Source: CAVZRC01 sp052148775 (GTDB lineage: Bacteria; Planctomycetota; Planctomycetia; Isosphaerales; Isosphaeraceae). From it: a DNA stretch of 21,116 nucleotides. Position 1 is the stretch's first letter; each line of letters opens with the position of its first letter. Made by a program: the position numbers and the translations under genes. This document shows positions 9,001 through 15,150 of the stretch, piece by piece. Location of the stretch: positions 1 to 21,116 of the forward strand of contig JBKQHM010000315.1 of NCBI GenBank assembly GCA_052148775.1. Reading direction: 5' to 3'. The notes beneath the pieces were generated by a model, which had not been told where the DNA came from, made no database searches, and saw only the letters and a program-made list of their open reading frames with translations.

Positions 9001-9721
9001 CTCGCTGTGGGCCGACCTCCGCGGGGCGGCAGAGCGACTCCGCGCCCTGGCCGGCGGGGACCGAGACGTGGCGGCACGTTCGCGGTCCCACCGGACCCGC
9101 GCCGTGCTCCTGAGCGCCCTGAATGACCCAGCCGCCCAGGCCGAAGCCGACAGAGCCATCGCGATGGCTCCCGAGTCGGCCGACGCCTACCTGGTCCGCG
9201 CCCGAGTCCGCCGGAGATCCGGCGATCGGCGGGCCGCCCTCGCGGACGTCGAGTCGGCCCTGGACCTCGTGCCGGGCGATCCGCGCCTGCTCGAGCTCCG
9301 GGGGATCCTCAAAACCGAGTCGGGGAATCCGGAAGGGGCCCTCATCGACCTGGATCGTGCCATCCTCCGGGGTGCCCCGGGGACGGTCCGTATGCCACGC
9401 GCCCTGGCCTTGATGGCCCTCGGTCGCGACGAGGCCGCCGTCCGCGACTGGTCGCTCGCCCTGGATCACGACCCCGAGGACGCCGCGGCCTATCTGGGGC
9501 GAGCCCGTGCGTTGATCCGGCTCCGGCTCCATGTCCGCGCCCGGAGCGACCTCGAAGAGGCCGCCGTCTGGGCCGCGGAAAATCCGACGCTATTGCCACG
9601 GATCACGGCCGCTTATGCCCTTTGCCTCGGCTCACGCCTGGATCGATTCCCACGGTGGCTCGGACTCGCCCGGCGCGCCTGGTCGGGCTGGATCGCTTCA
9701 GTTCGATCGGGACAAGACTGA
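6026..9721 (+). CDS. Membrane Ser/Thr protein kinase with C-terminal TPR repeats
   Basis: This 1231-residue Hanks-type kinase is predicted to span the membrane once. Residues 1-150 form the Trp/Glu-rich N-terminal region common in planctomycete kinases (YEEYCLREEAGESP, then EYQARFPDIA). The kinase domain covers about 160-470: Gly loop GRGAFARV (168-175), Lys K191, likely helix-C Glu E199 after a very short loop, catalytic HRDVKPSN (310-317, D312), DFN at 330-332 in place of DFG, and MAPE at 356-359. A transmembrane helix lies at about 489-511. The rest is TPR-like helical repeats, clearest at about 525-560 and 715-1225, for protein contacts outside the kinase domain. The GGAGG ribosome binding site lies at the end of the preceding ECF gene, its probable target. 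The metal-binding Asp is kept in DFN, so activity is plausible. Confidence 0.94.
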   Translation: MSLMRSVRGWDDGSSPAITLLVRRYEADCRSSAGFRPDPREYLPDDMGQRPAALLALLQADLVSRWKAQEPCPIEWYCDLYPELDREALVALLYEEYCLREEAGESPEVSEYQARFPDIAGSFREVLEIHDLIGRAQPTSSPGSCRNGTPFPEPGQAIAGFRLVEELGRGAFARVYLAEEQHLADRFVALKVTRTGSREPQTLARLQHTHIVPVYSYRTDPATGLHLLCMPYLGRITLLQILNHPGIRSARTGADLVNLLDRLQPPGGAVTERTASRDALAGRTYAQAIAWWGARMAEALQHAHDRRVLHRDVKPSNVLVTGDGLPMLLDFNLAQEPRIDDAEAAPAAVGGTLAYMAPENLEALAEGGSNHVDSRSDLYALGVVLFDCLVRGTRSFALPSKSATMTDALLRAAEARRAGAPRQRATHPDVPPAHEAVVRRCLAPESDDRYASAAQLTVDLQAVADDRPLRFAREPIPSRCARWLRGNRRRLAIAAPLVLALGVSAYSLVGALRREAEARHLYDEGRHSARAGQFELALSRFDTAARLTQDDPRLQVLHDQIQQEEQLARETKAIRDKADELDKDGERLRFALLGFGGDAKLACRRVESALARFSVCDDRDWMRRPIERLDQPRRDRLIEEVNELLFLWAFALDREWPRDPSAARQARRICDVAMAFATPAGPWRAIRARCDATLAGEPPPFQVPDRTEGETSARGCFQWALLRELEGRKEETVAWLERATLLQPSDYWSQFYLGDYHRRLGQNGRAMEHYQAAVALRPDSPWARCNRAILYHERGDWDRALDDLNRALASPQGADLLEARLNLGLVKQALGDDAGARAAFDSVIAVGRDNPFARAGRLDRAKLDIDAGAVDRAWGEYDALLAEDPRDAPARLSRAWLALQFGPAAQCEADLTILLRQVPEQADELLARRALARLALGRPGDAEADAAGAYRRRPSPSRERLWVRTLLALGRVEDLSWLSRPDDLTILPGGGPSLWADLRGAAERLRALAGGDRDVAARSRSHRTRAVLLSALNDPAAQAEADRAIAMAPESADAYLVRARVRRRSGDRRAALADVESALDLVPGDPRLLELRGILKTESGNPEGALIDLDRAILRGAPGTVRMPRALALMALGRDEAAVRDWSLALDHDPEDAAAYLGRARALIRLRLHVRARSDLEEAAVWAAENPTLLPRITAAYALCLGSRLDRFPRWLGLARRAWSGWIASVRSGQD

Positions 9722-9875
9722 AACGCGCGGACCGGGCGGGATGAGATGACCGCGGTGGATCGTCTCGGCGTGCTGAGCCGTCCGGTGCCGCCGCGGGTCA
9801 CCTCGCCTCTGGGGAGGGTGGCTGGGGTCGAGCCGGCTCCTGCCGGCGAAGCCCCCAGGAGAGCCCTCGCCGCGA
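9722..9875. other. Convergent gap between kinase and LEPR-XLL genes
   Basis: These 154 bases lie between two convergent stops. There is no reading frame of interest. A 10-bp palindrome GAGCCGGCTC lies near 9830, but I saw no convincing terminator with a T-tract on either strand. Confidence 0.4.
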
Positions 9876-11438
9876 TCAGACACCGCCGATCAACCGATTT
9901 TTCCGGAGGGGCTGAGTGCGGTCGTCCGAGTCCAGGCGGGACGTCAGATAATCGAATCCGGCAATCGGTTGGGAGAGTACCGCGTTGAGGGTGAAGACGG
10001 TCGCCAGTCCCAGGCCGGAGAAGAAGGGGACCGAGAATCTCCCCCAGGCGCGATCGCGGAAGGCCCGAGATCGAGCCGTGCTGCTCCCGTCGGTCGAGGG
10101 GATCGCCGATGCCGACACCGCCGGGAGTGCCCGGGACTCGGCCTGGAAATCCTCGTACGATCCGTCCGCGGGGGACTCGGGATCCCCCATGTCGGCGGTC
10201 GAATTCCCCCGCCGATGTCCGAGTGCCACGGCGCCGAGGAGCGGGAATCCGCCGGGACCGTGAACGATCACGAGGGCATCCGGTCCTCCCTCGCGCAACG
10301 ACAAATCCGTCGGATCCACCGTGTTGGCCGTACGGGCCGTGGGCCCGTTGAGCGAAGACTCGTCCCAGGCCTTGTTGACCGCCGCGTTGAAATCGCTGGC
10401 GACCGCGGGCGCGGGGTCGCCCTCGGATAACAGACCCCCCGATGGCCCCGCCGACCGGGTCGCCGGCGCCCCGACGGCGACACGCATGCCCACGGACGCG
10501 TTCGGCGGCGAGCTCGGCGTGTTGGGAGTGCCCGGTGAATTTCCGCTCGGAGGGAATGCACTCGCGCCGGTCGAGGCCGGTATCGGCGAGGCGATCGCGG
10601 GCGAATTCGCCGGGGACGAGCCGGTGGTCCCCGCGCCGGGTGCGATCGTCGAGCCGGCCGTCGCCGACTGGAGGCCCACCCAGAGCTGATAGCCGATCGG
10701 CGCGGACGATCCCCCGGCTCCGCCCGGATTCCCCGCGGTGATACCGAAGTAGATGGTCGAACCCGCAGTGAGGGCGCCCAGGCTTGCCGAGAGCGACGTG
10801 GTGCCCTGGCTTCCGAACGACCATTCGCCGAGAAGGTGACCCGCCCCGTCGAAGGCTTGTAATTGCATGGGGACCATCGCGCCCGACTGATCGGACACGA
10901 GCCCGAAGTTGAGACCTTCCGCGCCGGCGTTGAGGGTCAAGCGGTACAGATCGGCGGGATCTCCGGAGCCGATGGTCCCGACGACGCCGAAATAAGGGAG
11001 GTCGGGCAGACCCTGGGCCGTCGCGAAGGTCTGATGAGGGGCACTCGTCTCGGGGACGATCACATAGTAGGCTCGCGGCAGGCCGGGGATGCCCGGCAAG
11101 GTCGTGCCGTCACTCCACGAGCCGCCAACCCGAGCCCCTGCGCTGCCATGGCCGACGCTTGGGGGCGATCCGGACTCGTGACCTCCCGAGGTCACGGGCT
11201 GACGGACGCCATGGTGATCAAGACCGCGAAAACCAACGGGTTTCTCCGTAACCACCGGCCCCCGGACCGGGGACGACGGGCCGTCGTCATACTCTCCTCC
11301 CGGATATGTCCCCGAGAGCAGGCAGCGCGTCTCCAGCACTTCGAGACGAGGACCGATCCGGAAGCTGGGACGCGGCCGCTCGGCCGAATCCCGGCCCGAC
11401 CTCTCGGCGAGAGCGCGACCGTCGATGGATGGCATCAT
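9876..11438 (-). CDS. Exported LEPR-XLL-type surface protein, function unknown
   Basis: This 520-residue protein carries the planctomycete N-terminal export motif LEVLETRCLLSG at 32-43, after an Arg-rich leader. The motif matches the LEPR-XLL pattern found on large secreted proteins of the phylum. Residues about 120-255 form a beta-rich domain resembling a pre-peptidase C-terminal (PPC) fold: FGVVGTIGSGDPADLYRLTL, then a W-containing strand, then IGYQLWVGL. Residues about 258-345 are a Pro/Ser/Thr/Gly-rich linker. One hydrophobic helix near the C-terminus (about 468-490) could anchor it, followed by a charged tail. No catalytic motif was recognised. The ATG pair at the start has only a GGGG ribosome binding site; M2 is an equally possible start. 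It may share control with the ECF gene upstream on the same strand, but 274 bases separate them. Confidence 0.8.
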   Translation of the reverse strand: MMPSIDGRALAERSGRDSAERPRPSFRIGPRLEVLETRCLLSGTYPGGEYDDGPSSPVRGPVVTEKPVGFRGLDHHGVRQPVTSGGHESGSPPSVGHGSAGARVGGSWSDGTTLPGIPGLPRAYYVIVPETSAPHQTFATAQGLPDLPYFGVVGTIGSGDPADLYRLTLNAGAEGLNFGLVSDQSGAMVPMQLQAFDGAGHLLGEWSFGSQGTTSLSASLGALTAGSTIYFGITAGNPGGAGGSSAPIGYQLWVGLQSATAGSTIAPGAGTTGSSPANSPAIASPIPASTGASAFPPSGNSPGTPNTPSSPPNASVGMRVAVGAPATRSAGPSGGLLSEGDPAPAVASDFNAAVNKAWDESSLNGPTARTANTVDPTDLSLREGGPDALVIVHGPGGFPLLGAVALGHRRGNSTADMGDPESPADGSYEDFQAESRALPAVSASAIPSTDGSSTARSRAFRDRAWGRFSVPFFSGLGLATVFTLNAVLSQPIAGFDYLTSRLDSDDRTQPLRKNRLIGGV

Positions 11439-11507
11439 GACCCCGTGGACACGCTAGGGGATCGTCTACCCTGCGGGCGGGACTCAACATGTCCCTCAAG
11501 ACTGTGA

Positions 11508-11541
11508 CGAGATTTCTCGTGGAGCCCGACAAGAAATCTCG
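11508..11541. repeat. Perfect 10-bp inverted repeat
   Basis: CGAGATTTCT (11508-11517) and AGAAATCTCG (11532-11541) are exact reverse complements with a 14-base spacer. The element lies 70 bases upstream of the LEPR-XLL start codon and could be an operator or an RNA hairpin in its leader. Symmetry is seen; function is inferred. Confidence 0.6.
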
Positions 11542-11574
11542 CGACTTCTCCCCTGTTGGCAGACTCTCTCGAGC

Positions 11575-11607
11575 GGATGCTCTCCCCGGCTCCGGGGAGG
11601 ATGCTCT
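11575..11607. terminator. GC-rich hairpin flanked by 9-bp direct repeats, possible terminator
   Basis: CTCCCCGG-CT-CCGGGGAG (11582-11599) folds into a 7-bp stem with a 4-base loop. It overlaps and is flanked by exact direct repeats GGATGCTCT at 11575-11583 and 11599-11607. It lies about 115 bases past the stop of the orphan ECF gene on the minus strand. There is no T-tract, so termination is only a guess. Confidence 0.35.
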
Positions 11608-11653
11608 ACGAATTCGTTGTATCGAGAGACGAATGATCTGCACGAATTATTCG
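11608..11653. promoter_or_regulatory. Cluster of three ACGAAT sites (possible operator)
   Basis: ACGAAT starts at 11608, 11629 and 11642. The first is inside the perfect palindrome ACGAATTCGT (11608-11617). The third is inside CGAAT-T-ATTCG (11643-11653). The first two are 21 bases apart, two helical turns. They lie 170-215 bases upstream of the LEPR-XLL start and just past the ECF stop. A bound regulator is inference. Confidence 0.4.
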
Positions 11654-11712
11654 AGAATGCGACAGGAAAGCGTGATTGAGCCGGGCCAGCCTCGGGCGCA
11701 GGCGGTTCCCGG

Positions 11713-12282
11713 TCAGCCTGGAGAGGTCGCGCCGAAGTACCCCGAGCCGGAGTCCACGCCGCGTCGGATCAGGCGATCGCGCAGCGCTTGCCGGGCCCGC
11801 GAAAGCCGACCTTTGATTGTACCGATCGGGCACATCAACTGCGTTGCGGCCTCCTGATTGGATTTTCCCTCCAGGTAACAAAGCTCGACGGGCAGCCGGT
11901 AATGATCCGGTAAGCGATTCACCTCGTCGCGGAGCAACGGGACCAGGGAAAAGTCCGGCGGCTCGTAGGGATCCTCCGGCTCGAGGTCGGATCGAACTTG
12001 TTCGCGGGCCCGACGTTGGGCGGCCTTGAACCGCGCCTTCCGCGCCACGCGGAGCGCCACCCGATGCAGCCATGGCCCGATGGTGCTGCTGTGCTGGATC
12101 GTCGCCGCGCGGCGGGCCAACGCAAGGAACGTATTCTGGAAGGCGTCCTCGACGTCGTGCTGCTCGCGAAGGACCGTACGGCAAACCGAGAGGACCATCG
12201 GACCGTGTCGCTCGATCAAGGCCGTGAAAGCGTCGGGGTCCTCCGCAGTGACGTAACGATCCAGCAGCTCTTTCTCCGTCAT
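11713..12282 (-). CDS. ECF sigma factor (orphan, second in window)
   Basis: This is a complete 189-residue ECF sigma factor. Region 2 (about 15-90) shows DAFTALIERHGPMVLSVC, DVEDAFQNTFLALARRA and GPWLHRVALRVARKAR. Region 4 (about 115-172) shows LPDHYRLPVELCYLEGKSNQEAATQLMCPIGTIKGRLSRAR. The HGPMV and DVEDAFQ forms are typical of the large planctomycete ECF group. The start MTEKELL is preceded by GAGGAG 9 bases upstream. The frame stays open to 12567 but encodes low-complexity sequence there. The protein ends soon after region 4, without the long C-terminal extension some relatives have, and no anti-sigma gene is adjacent. It is a candidate reader of the TGTAAC-N16 element near the neighbouring PEP-CTERM genes, but no copy was found before its own gene. 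Confidence 0.93.
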   Translation of the reverse strand: MTEKELLDRYVTAEDPDAFTALIERHGPMVLSVCRTVLREQHDVEDAFQNTFLALARRAATIQHSSTIGPWLHRVALRVARKARFKAAQRRAREQVRSDLEPEDPYEPPDFSLVPLLRDEVNRLPDHYRLPVELCYLEGKSNQEAATQLMCPIGTIKGRLSRARQALRDRLIRRGVDSGSGYFGATSPG

Positions 12283-12735
12283 AGCACGATGCTCCTCGAA
12301 CCAACCAGACTGATACCGGCGTCCACGTGACTGGGTTGCACCTCGGCGATTGGCCGCCCAGGTGTTCGCACCCCTCGGCCATGATCCCCGCCGGCTCCCT
12401 AGTTCATGGACGAGGACCATCGGTGTTCCCGACAGGAATTCCTCCGCGGTCCTTCGTCCGGTCACCGGCTGCCCCGATCCGGTTCTCGAGAACAGGCCGG
12501 GAATCGTCCGACGATGACACGATGCCTGCTCCCCGCGCCGTGGAGCGCCGGACCAGCCCCGAACCATCGGCGAAACGTGAACACATGTAACCGATAACTT
12601 CGGGCGAGGCTCTCTATTTATGAGACTCCTCGCCGAACACCAAGTCTCGAGGAAGTCGCCCTCGCAAGATCGGGTCCCTCGCCTCCATCTCCGGCGTCAT
12701 TCGGTCCCCGGAGCGGCCCCGTACTCAACGCCTCG
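12283..12735. other. Intergenic region between orphan ECF and PEP-CTERM gene
   Basis: This 453-base gap holds no convincing gene; open frames on both strands give Arg/Pro-rich low-complexity sequence. It contains the promoter-like site A (12586-12612, plus). A hairpin overlaps that site's right end (GCGAGG 12604-12609 with CCTCGC 12628-12633, plus TCTC/GAGA inside). A weak hairpin CTCCGG/CCGGAG (12689-12713) lies just past the PEP-CTERM stop and could end its transcript. No promoter for the ECF gene could be assigned. Confidence 0.5.
12586..12612 (+). promoter_or_regulatory. Promoter-like element TGTAAC-N16-GGCTC (site A)
   Basis: TGTAAC at 12586-12591 and GGCTC at 12608-12612, 16 bases apart. 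Its extended form TGTAACCG-N12-GAGGCTCTCT is identical in both blocks to site B at 13712. It points along the plus strand toward the 3' end of the minus-strand PEP-CTERM gene, so no sense gene lies downstream. Confidence 0.45.
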
Positions 12736-13341
12736 TCATGCTGCGCTCTTGCGCCTCAGCCGCAGGGCCGCCAACGACGCGAGGCCGACAATCGCCAGCG
12801 TCAGTGTCGATGGCTCCGGGACCGATGCGAACTTCACGTCGAAATCGTCGCTGTCGCCGACGAACGGACCGACCAGGCCCTCTTTCATGTTGTAGACGAA
12901 GGACTGCAACACCAGGTGGGTCGGGTGGGCCTGTGACGATCCCATGAGCTCCGCGGGAGTATCGGCGCTCTGGAATTGGAAGACCAGCGAGCTTCCCGGC
13001 GCCAGTTCAGTGGCCGCCGAACTGGCCTCGAACTGGATGCCGTAGCCATCGGTGGTGCCGATGTGCGTGATGATGTCCGACCACCCGGTGGGCGTGGTGA
13101 CGGAAAGAGGGCTGGTTTTGAGAAAATCGATATTGGGCACCCACGCGAACCAGAAGGTCGCGATGCTGTCGGCGCTCGGGCCGGTGCCGGTGTTCGTCAG
13201 CGTGATCGAGTAGTCGAATGTGGAACCGGTGCTGGACGTCTCGGTGATGACCGCGCTGGCATCGATGGTCCCCGCGGACGCGGATGCCGCGAGCATAACC
13301 ATCGCCGATAGAACGATCCCCAAGGGGATGACCCTCTTCAT
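12736..13341 (-). CDS. PEP-CTERM sorting-domain protein
   Basis: This 201-residue exported protein starts with a signal peptide (MKRVIPLGIVLSAMVMLAASASA, likely cut after ASA). It ends with a PEP-CTERM tail: VPEP at 174-177, a hydrophobic helix, then RLRRK. Such tails are recognised by an exosortase that anchors the protein at the surface or in extracellular matrix. The middle part is all-beta in character (TFDYSITLTNTGTG, FWFAWVP), and I recognise no named domain. The start is fixed by a near-ideal AGGAGG 7 bases before ATG; codons further upstream are not needed. The gene is divergent from another PEP-CTERM gene, and each has the same kind of promoter-like site. No exosortase gene is in the window. 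Confidence 0.9.
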   Translation of the reverse strand: MKRVIPLGIVLSAMVMLAASASAGTIDASAVITETSSTGSTFDYSITLTNTGTGPSADSIATFWFAWVPNIDFLKTSPLSVTTPTGWSDIITHIGTTDGYGIQFEASSAATELAPGSSLVFQFQSADTPAELMGSSQAHPTHLVLQSFVYNMKEGLVGPFVGDSDDFDVKFASVPEPSTLTLAIVGLASLAALRLRRKSAA

Positions 13342-13521
13342 AATGCCTCCTGGTTGTTGTCGTTGGCCGGGGAACGGAAGCCACGCTTCGCCTGGTCCCC
13401 GAGTGTGCCATGTCTTCCGGGCCGGGATCAGCACAGGCGGCGCGACGCGGCCGATAGTGAGCCGGCCGCGGCCCTCGACCGGCCATCTGGTGGTTCGTAG
13501 GTTGTGCTGTCACCCGTAATA

Positions 13522-13548
13522 GTGGCGCGACGCGGCGGAGCAGTTACA
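13522..13548 (-). promoter_or_regulatory. Promoter-like element TGTAAC-N16-GCCAC (site D)
   Basis: On the minus strand TGTAAC (13548-13543) and GCCAC (13526-13522) are separated by 16 bases, as in site C. The element is 180 bases upstream of the PEP-CTERM ATG at 13341. A 7-bp inverted repeat GCGGAGC/GCTCCGC (13535-13555) encloses the -35-like block and could modulate access. Promoter function is inferred. Confidence 0.55.
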
Positions 13549-13711
13549 GCTCCGCGAGTCTTTCTATCCCGTCTCGCGAACCCTTCGGCGACGGTGCCCA
13601 TGCGAGCGAGGCGTGGCGCAAGGACTGCGCGTGCGCGCAGCCTCGGCCGCTCCGTCGCGCTCGCCGGCTCCTCGGGACTCCGCGTCAACCTCGTGATGCT
13701 CGCGAGAAATT

Positions 13712-13738
13712 TGTAACCGGCGCCGCCCGATGAGGCTC
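13712..13738 (+). promoter_or_regulatory. Promoter-like element TGTAAC-N16-GGCTC (site B)
   Basis: TGTAAC at 13712-13717 and GGCTC at 13734-13738, 16 bases apart, 185 bases before the TIGR03118-like ATG at 13924. It shares the longer blocks TGTAACCG and GAGGCTCTCT with site A. An A/T-rich run (GAAATT) lies just upstream, as is common for promoters. Function is inferred. Confidence 0.55.
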
Positions 13739-13923
13739 TCTGGAAATAGTTGCCGCTCGACCTGGCGGGCTGGGATCCGGGGAATGACCGGCCCGGCCCG
13801 CCGGGAGTCGTCGCGTACATTTCGGGACCCGGTCAAGCGGAAATGCTCCGTCGTCTCTTTCTGGACCGACCATCGTCGCGTCGGGCGTCCGACCACGTCC
13901 TGCGCTCGGAGAGTCACACGCAC

Positions 13924-15150
13924 ATGCACAAGATCCTTCGCCGATTCGCCTCGATCACCTGCGCCCTCGTCATCGCCGCGGGCACCGCCCGGGCTGGGGA
14001 TGTTTATGTCCAGACGAACCTCGTCTCCAACGGCACGGTCCCGAACACGGTGACCGACTCGAACCTGATCGGTGCCTGGGGGCTGTCCTTCTCGACGACC
14101 AGCCCAATCTGGATTTCCGACCAGGCCGCCAACGTCAATGGGTCCGGGGCTTCTACGGTCTACAAGGTGAGTGACACGCAGCCGCCGAGCAGCTCCGGTG
14201 CGCTGCTGACCGTGGGCGTCGCGAACCAGGGGAACGCTCCCCCGAACCCCAACCAAAACAATGGCCCGACGGGCCAGGTGAATACGAGCGCGCCGGGGAT
14301 CAGCACCACAGCCGGAACGGACTTCGTGCTCGGTAATGGCAAGTCCGCCTCCTTCATTTTCGCCAATCTCGACGGCTCGATCTCGGGGTGGAACGGGGGC
14401 ACGCTATCGACGATCACGGCGAGCGTGGGCGGCGCCTCGTTCACCGGGCTGGCGATCGGGAACTCCTCGGCCGGTCCCGAGCTCTACGCCGCCGACCAGA
14501 ACAGCGGTAACATCGACGTCTTCAACAATAAATTCCAGGCGGTCGGGACTCTCGTCGACCCGAATTATACTTCGACCCTCAAACCACTGGGCATCAACGC
14601 ATTCAACGTCCAGAACCTCAGCGTCAACGGAGTCCAGACCCTCTTCGTCACCTACGCGAACCAGGCGACCGGAGGCAGCGTCGTGGATGAATTCAGCACG
14701 AACGGGGTCTACCTCAAGACGCTGATCGACGACACGGCAGGCGCCCATCTGAACGCGGCCTGGGGGCTCGCCATCGCGCCCGCGGGTTGGGGCAAATTCG
14801 GCGGCGACTTGCTCGTCGGCAACAACAACGCGGACGCGAACGGCAACACGACGATCAATGCCTATAGCCTGACGACCGGAGCATTCGAAGGCACGCTCAC
14901 GCTCAACACGGGTCAGCCTTTTTCCGAGACCGAACTCTGGGCCCTGAGCTTCGGTAACAATGCCGGCGCGGGTTCGTCAAACACGCTCTTCTTCACCGCC
15001 GGTCTCGATGGCAATACGAATGGCCTGTTAGGGTCGATCTCGGTCCAGTCCGTCCCCGAGCCCAGCTCGGCCGTGCTGGCTCTGATCGCCGCGGGCGTGC
15101 TCGTCGGCGGATGGCGGTGGAAGAACCGCCGGCACGTTGCAACGACCTGA
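13924..15150 (+). CDS. TIGR03118-like exported protein with PEP-CTERM anchor
   Basis: This 408-residue protein has a signal peptide ending ARA at residue 24, and the mature part starts GDVYVQTNLVSN. It then shows the repeated beta-propeller-like strands of the TIGR03118 family: LIGAWGLSFSTTSPIWISD, a later FIFANLDGSISGWN, LGINAFNV, and AAWGLAIAP. The family's role is unknown. It ends with a PEP-CTERM tail: VPEP at 377-380, a hydrophobic helix and WRWKNRR. It is therefore expected to be exported and sorted by an exosortase. The ATG has GGAGAG about 10 bases upstream. The open frame to 13750 is not used because it has no start signal and lies within the leader. The gene is monocistronic by layout, with a large hairpin after its stop. 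Confidence 0.9.
   Translation: MHKILRRFASITCALVIAAGTARAGDVYVQTNLVSNGTVPNTVTDSNLIGAWGLSFSTTSPIWISDQAANVNGSGASTVYKVSDTQPPSSSGALLTVGVANQGNAPPNPNQNNGPTGQVNTSAPGISTTAGTDFVLGNGKSASFIFANLDGSISGWNGGTLSTITASVGGASFTGLAIGNSSAGPELYAADQNSGNIDVFNNKFQAVGTLVDPNYTSTLKPLGINAFNVQNLSVNGVQTLFVTYANQATGGSVVDEFSTNGVYLKTLIDDTAGAHLNAAWGLAIAPAGWGKFGGDLLVGNNNADANGNTTINAYSLTTGAFEGTLTLNTGQPFSETELWALSFGNNAGAGSSNTLFFTAGLDGNTNGLLGSISVQSVPEPSSAVLALIAAGVLVGGWRWKNRRHVATT

Larger units (their letters stand above)
11439..11712. other. Palindrome-rich leader between orphan ECF gene and LEPR-XLL gene
   Basis: This 274-base gap has no gene. It holds three different symmetric elements (listed separately at 11508-11541, 11575-11607 and 11608-11653). 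The layout, from right to left on the minus strand, is ECF stop, ACGAAT sites, GC-rich hairpin, AT-rich inverted repeat, LEPR-XLL start. Confidence 0.55.
13342..13923. other. Divergent regulatory region between two PEP-CTERM genes
   Basis: This 582-base gap carries outward-facing promoter-like sites, D (13548 to 13522, minus) and B (13712 to 13738, plus). A block of about 136 bases between them is bounded by inverted TCTCGCGA/TCGCGAGA (about 13572-13579 and 13699-13706). It contains nested stems CGAGGC/GCCTCG (13607-13645) around CTGCGCG-TG-CGCGCAG (13625-13640). No gene is supported. A minus-strand frame at 13428-13820 crosses the region but has no start signal and reads as Arg/Ala-rich low-complexity sequence. 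Confidence 0.55.

Noticed and set aside
9613..10824. 403-codon minus-strand frame overlapping the kinase end and the LEPR-XLL gene
   Set aside because: It overlaps two supported genes in another frame and encodes Arg/Gly-rich sequence without motifs.
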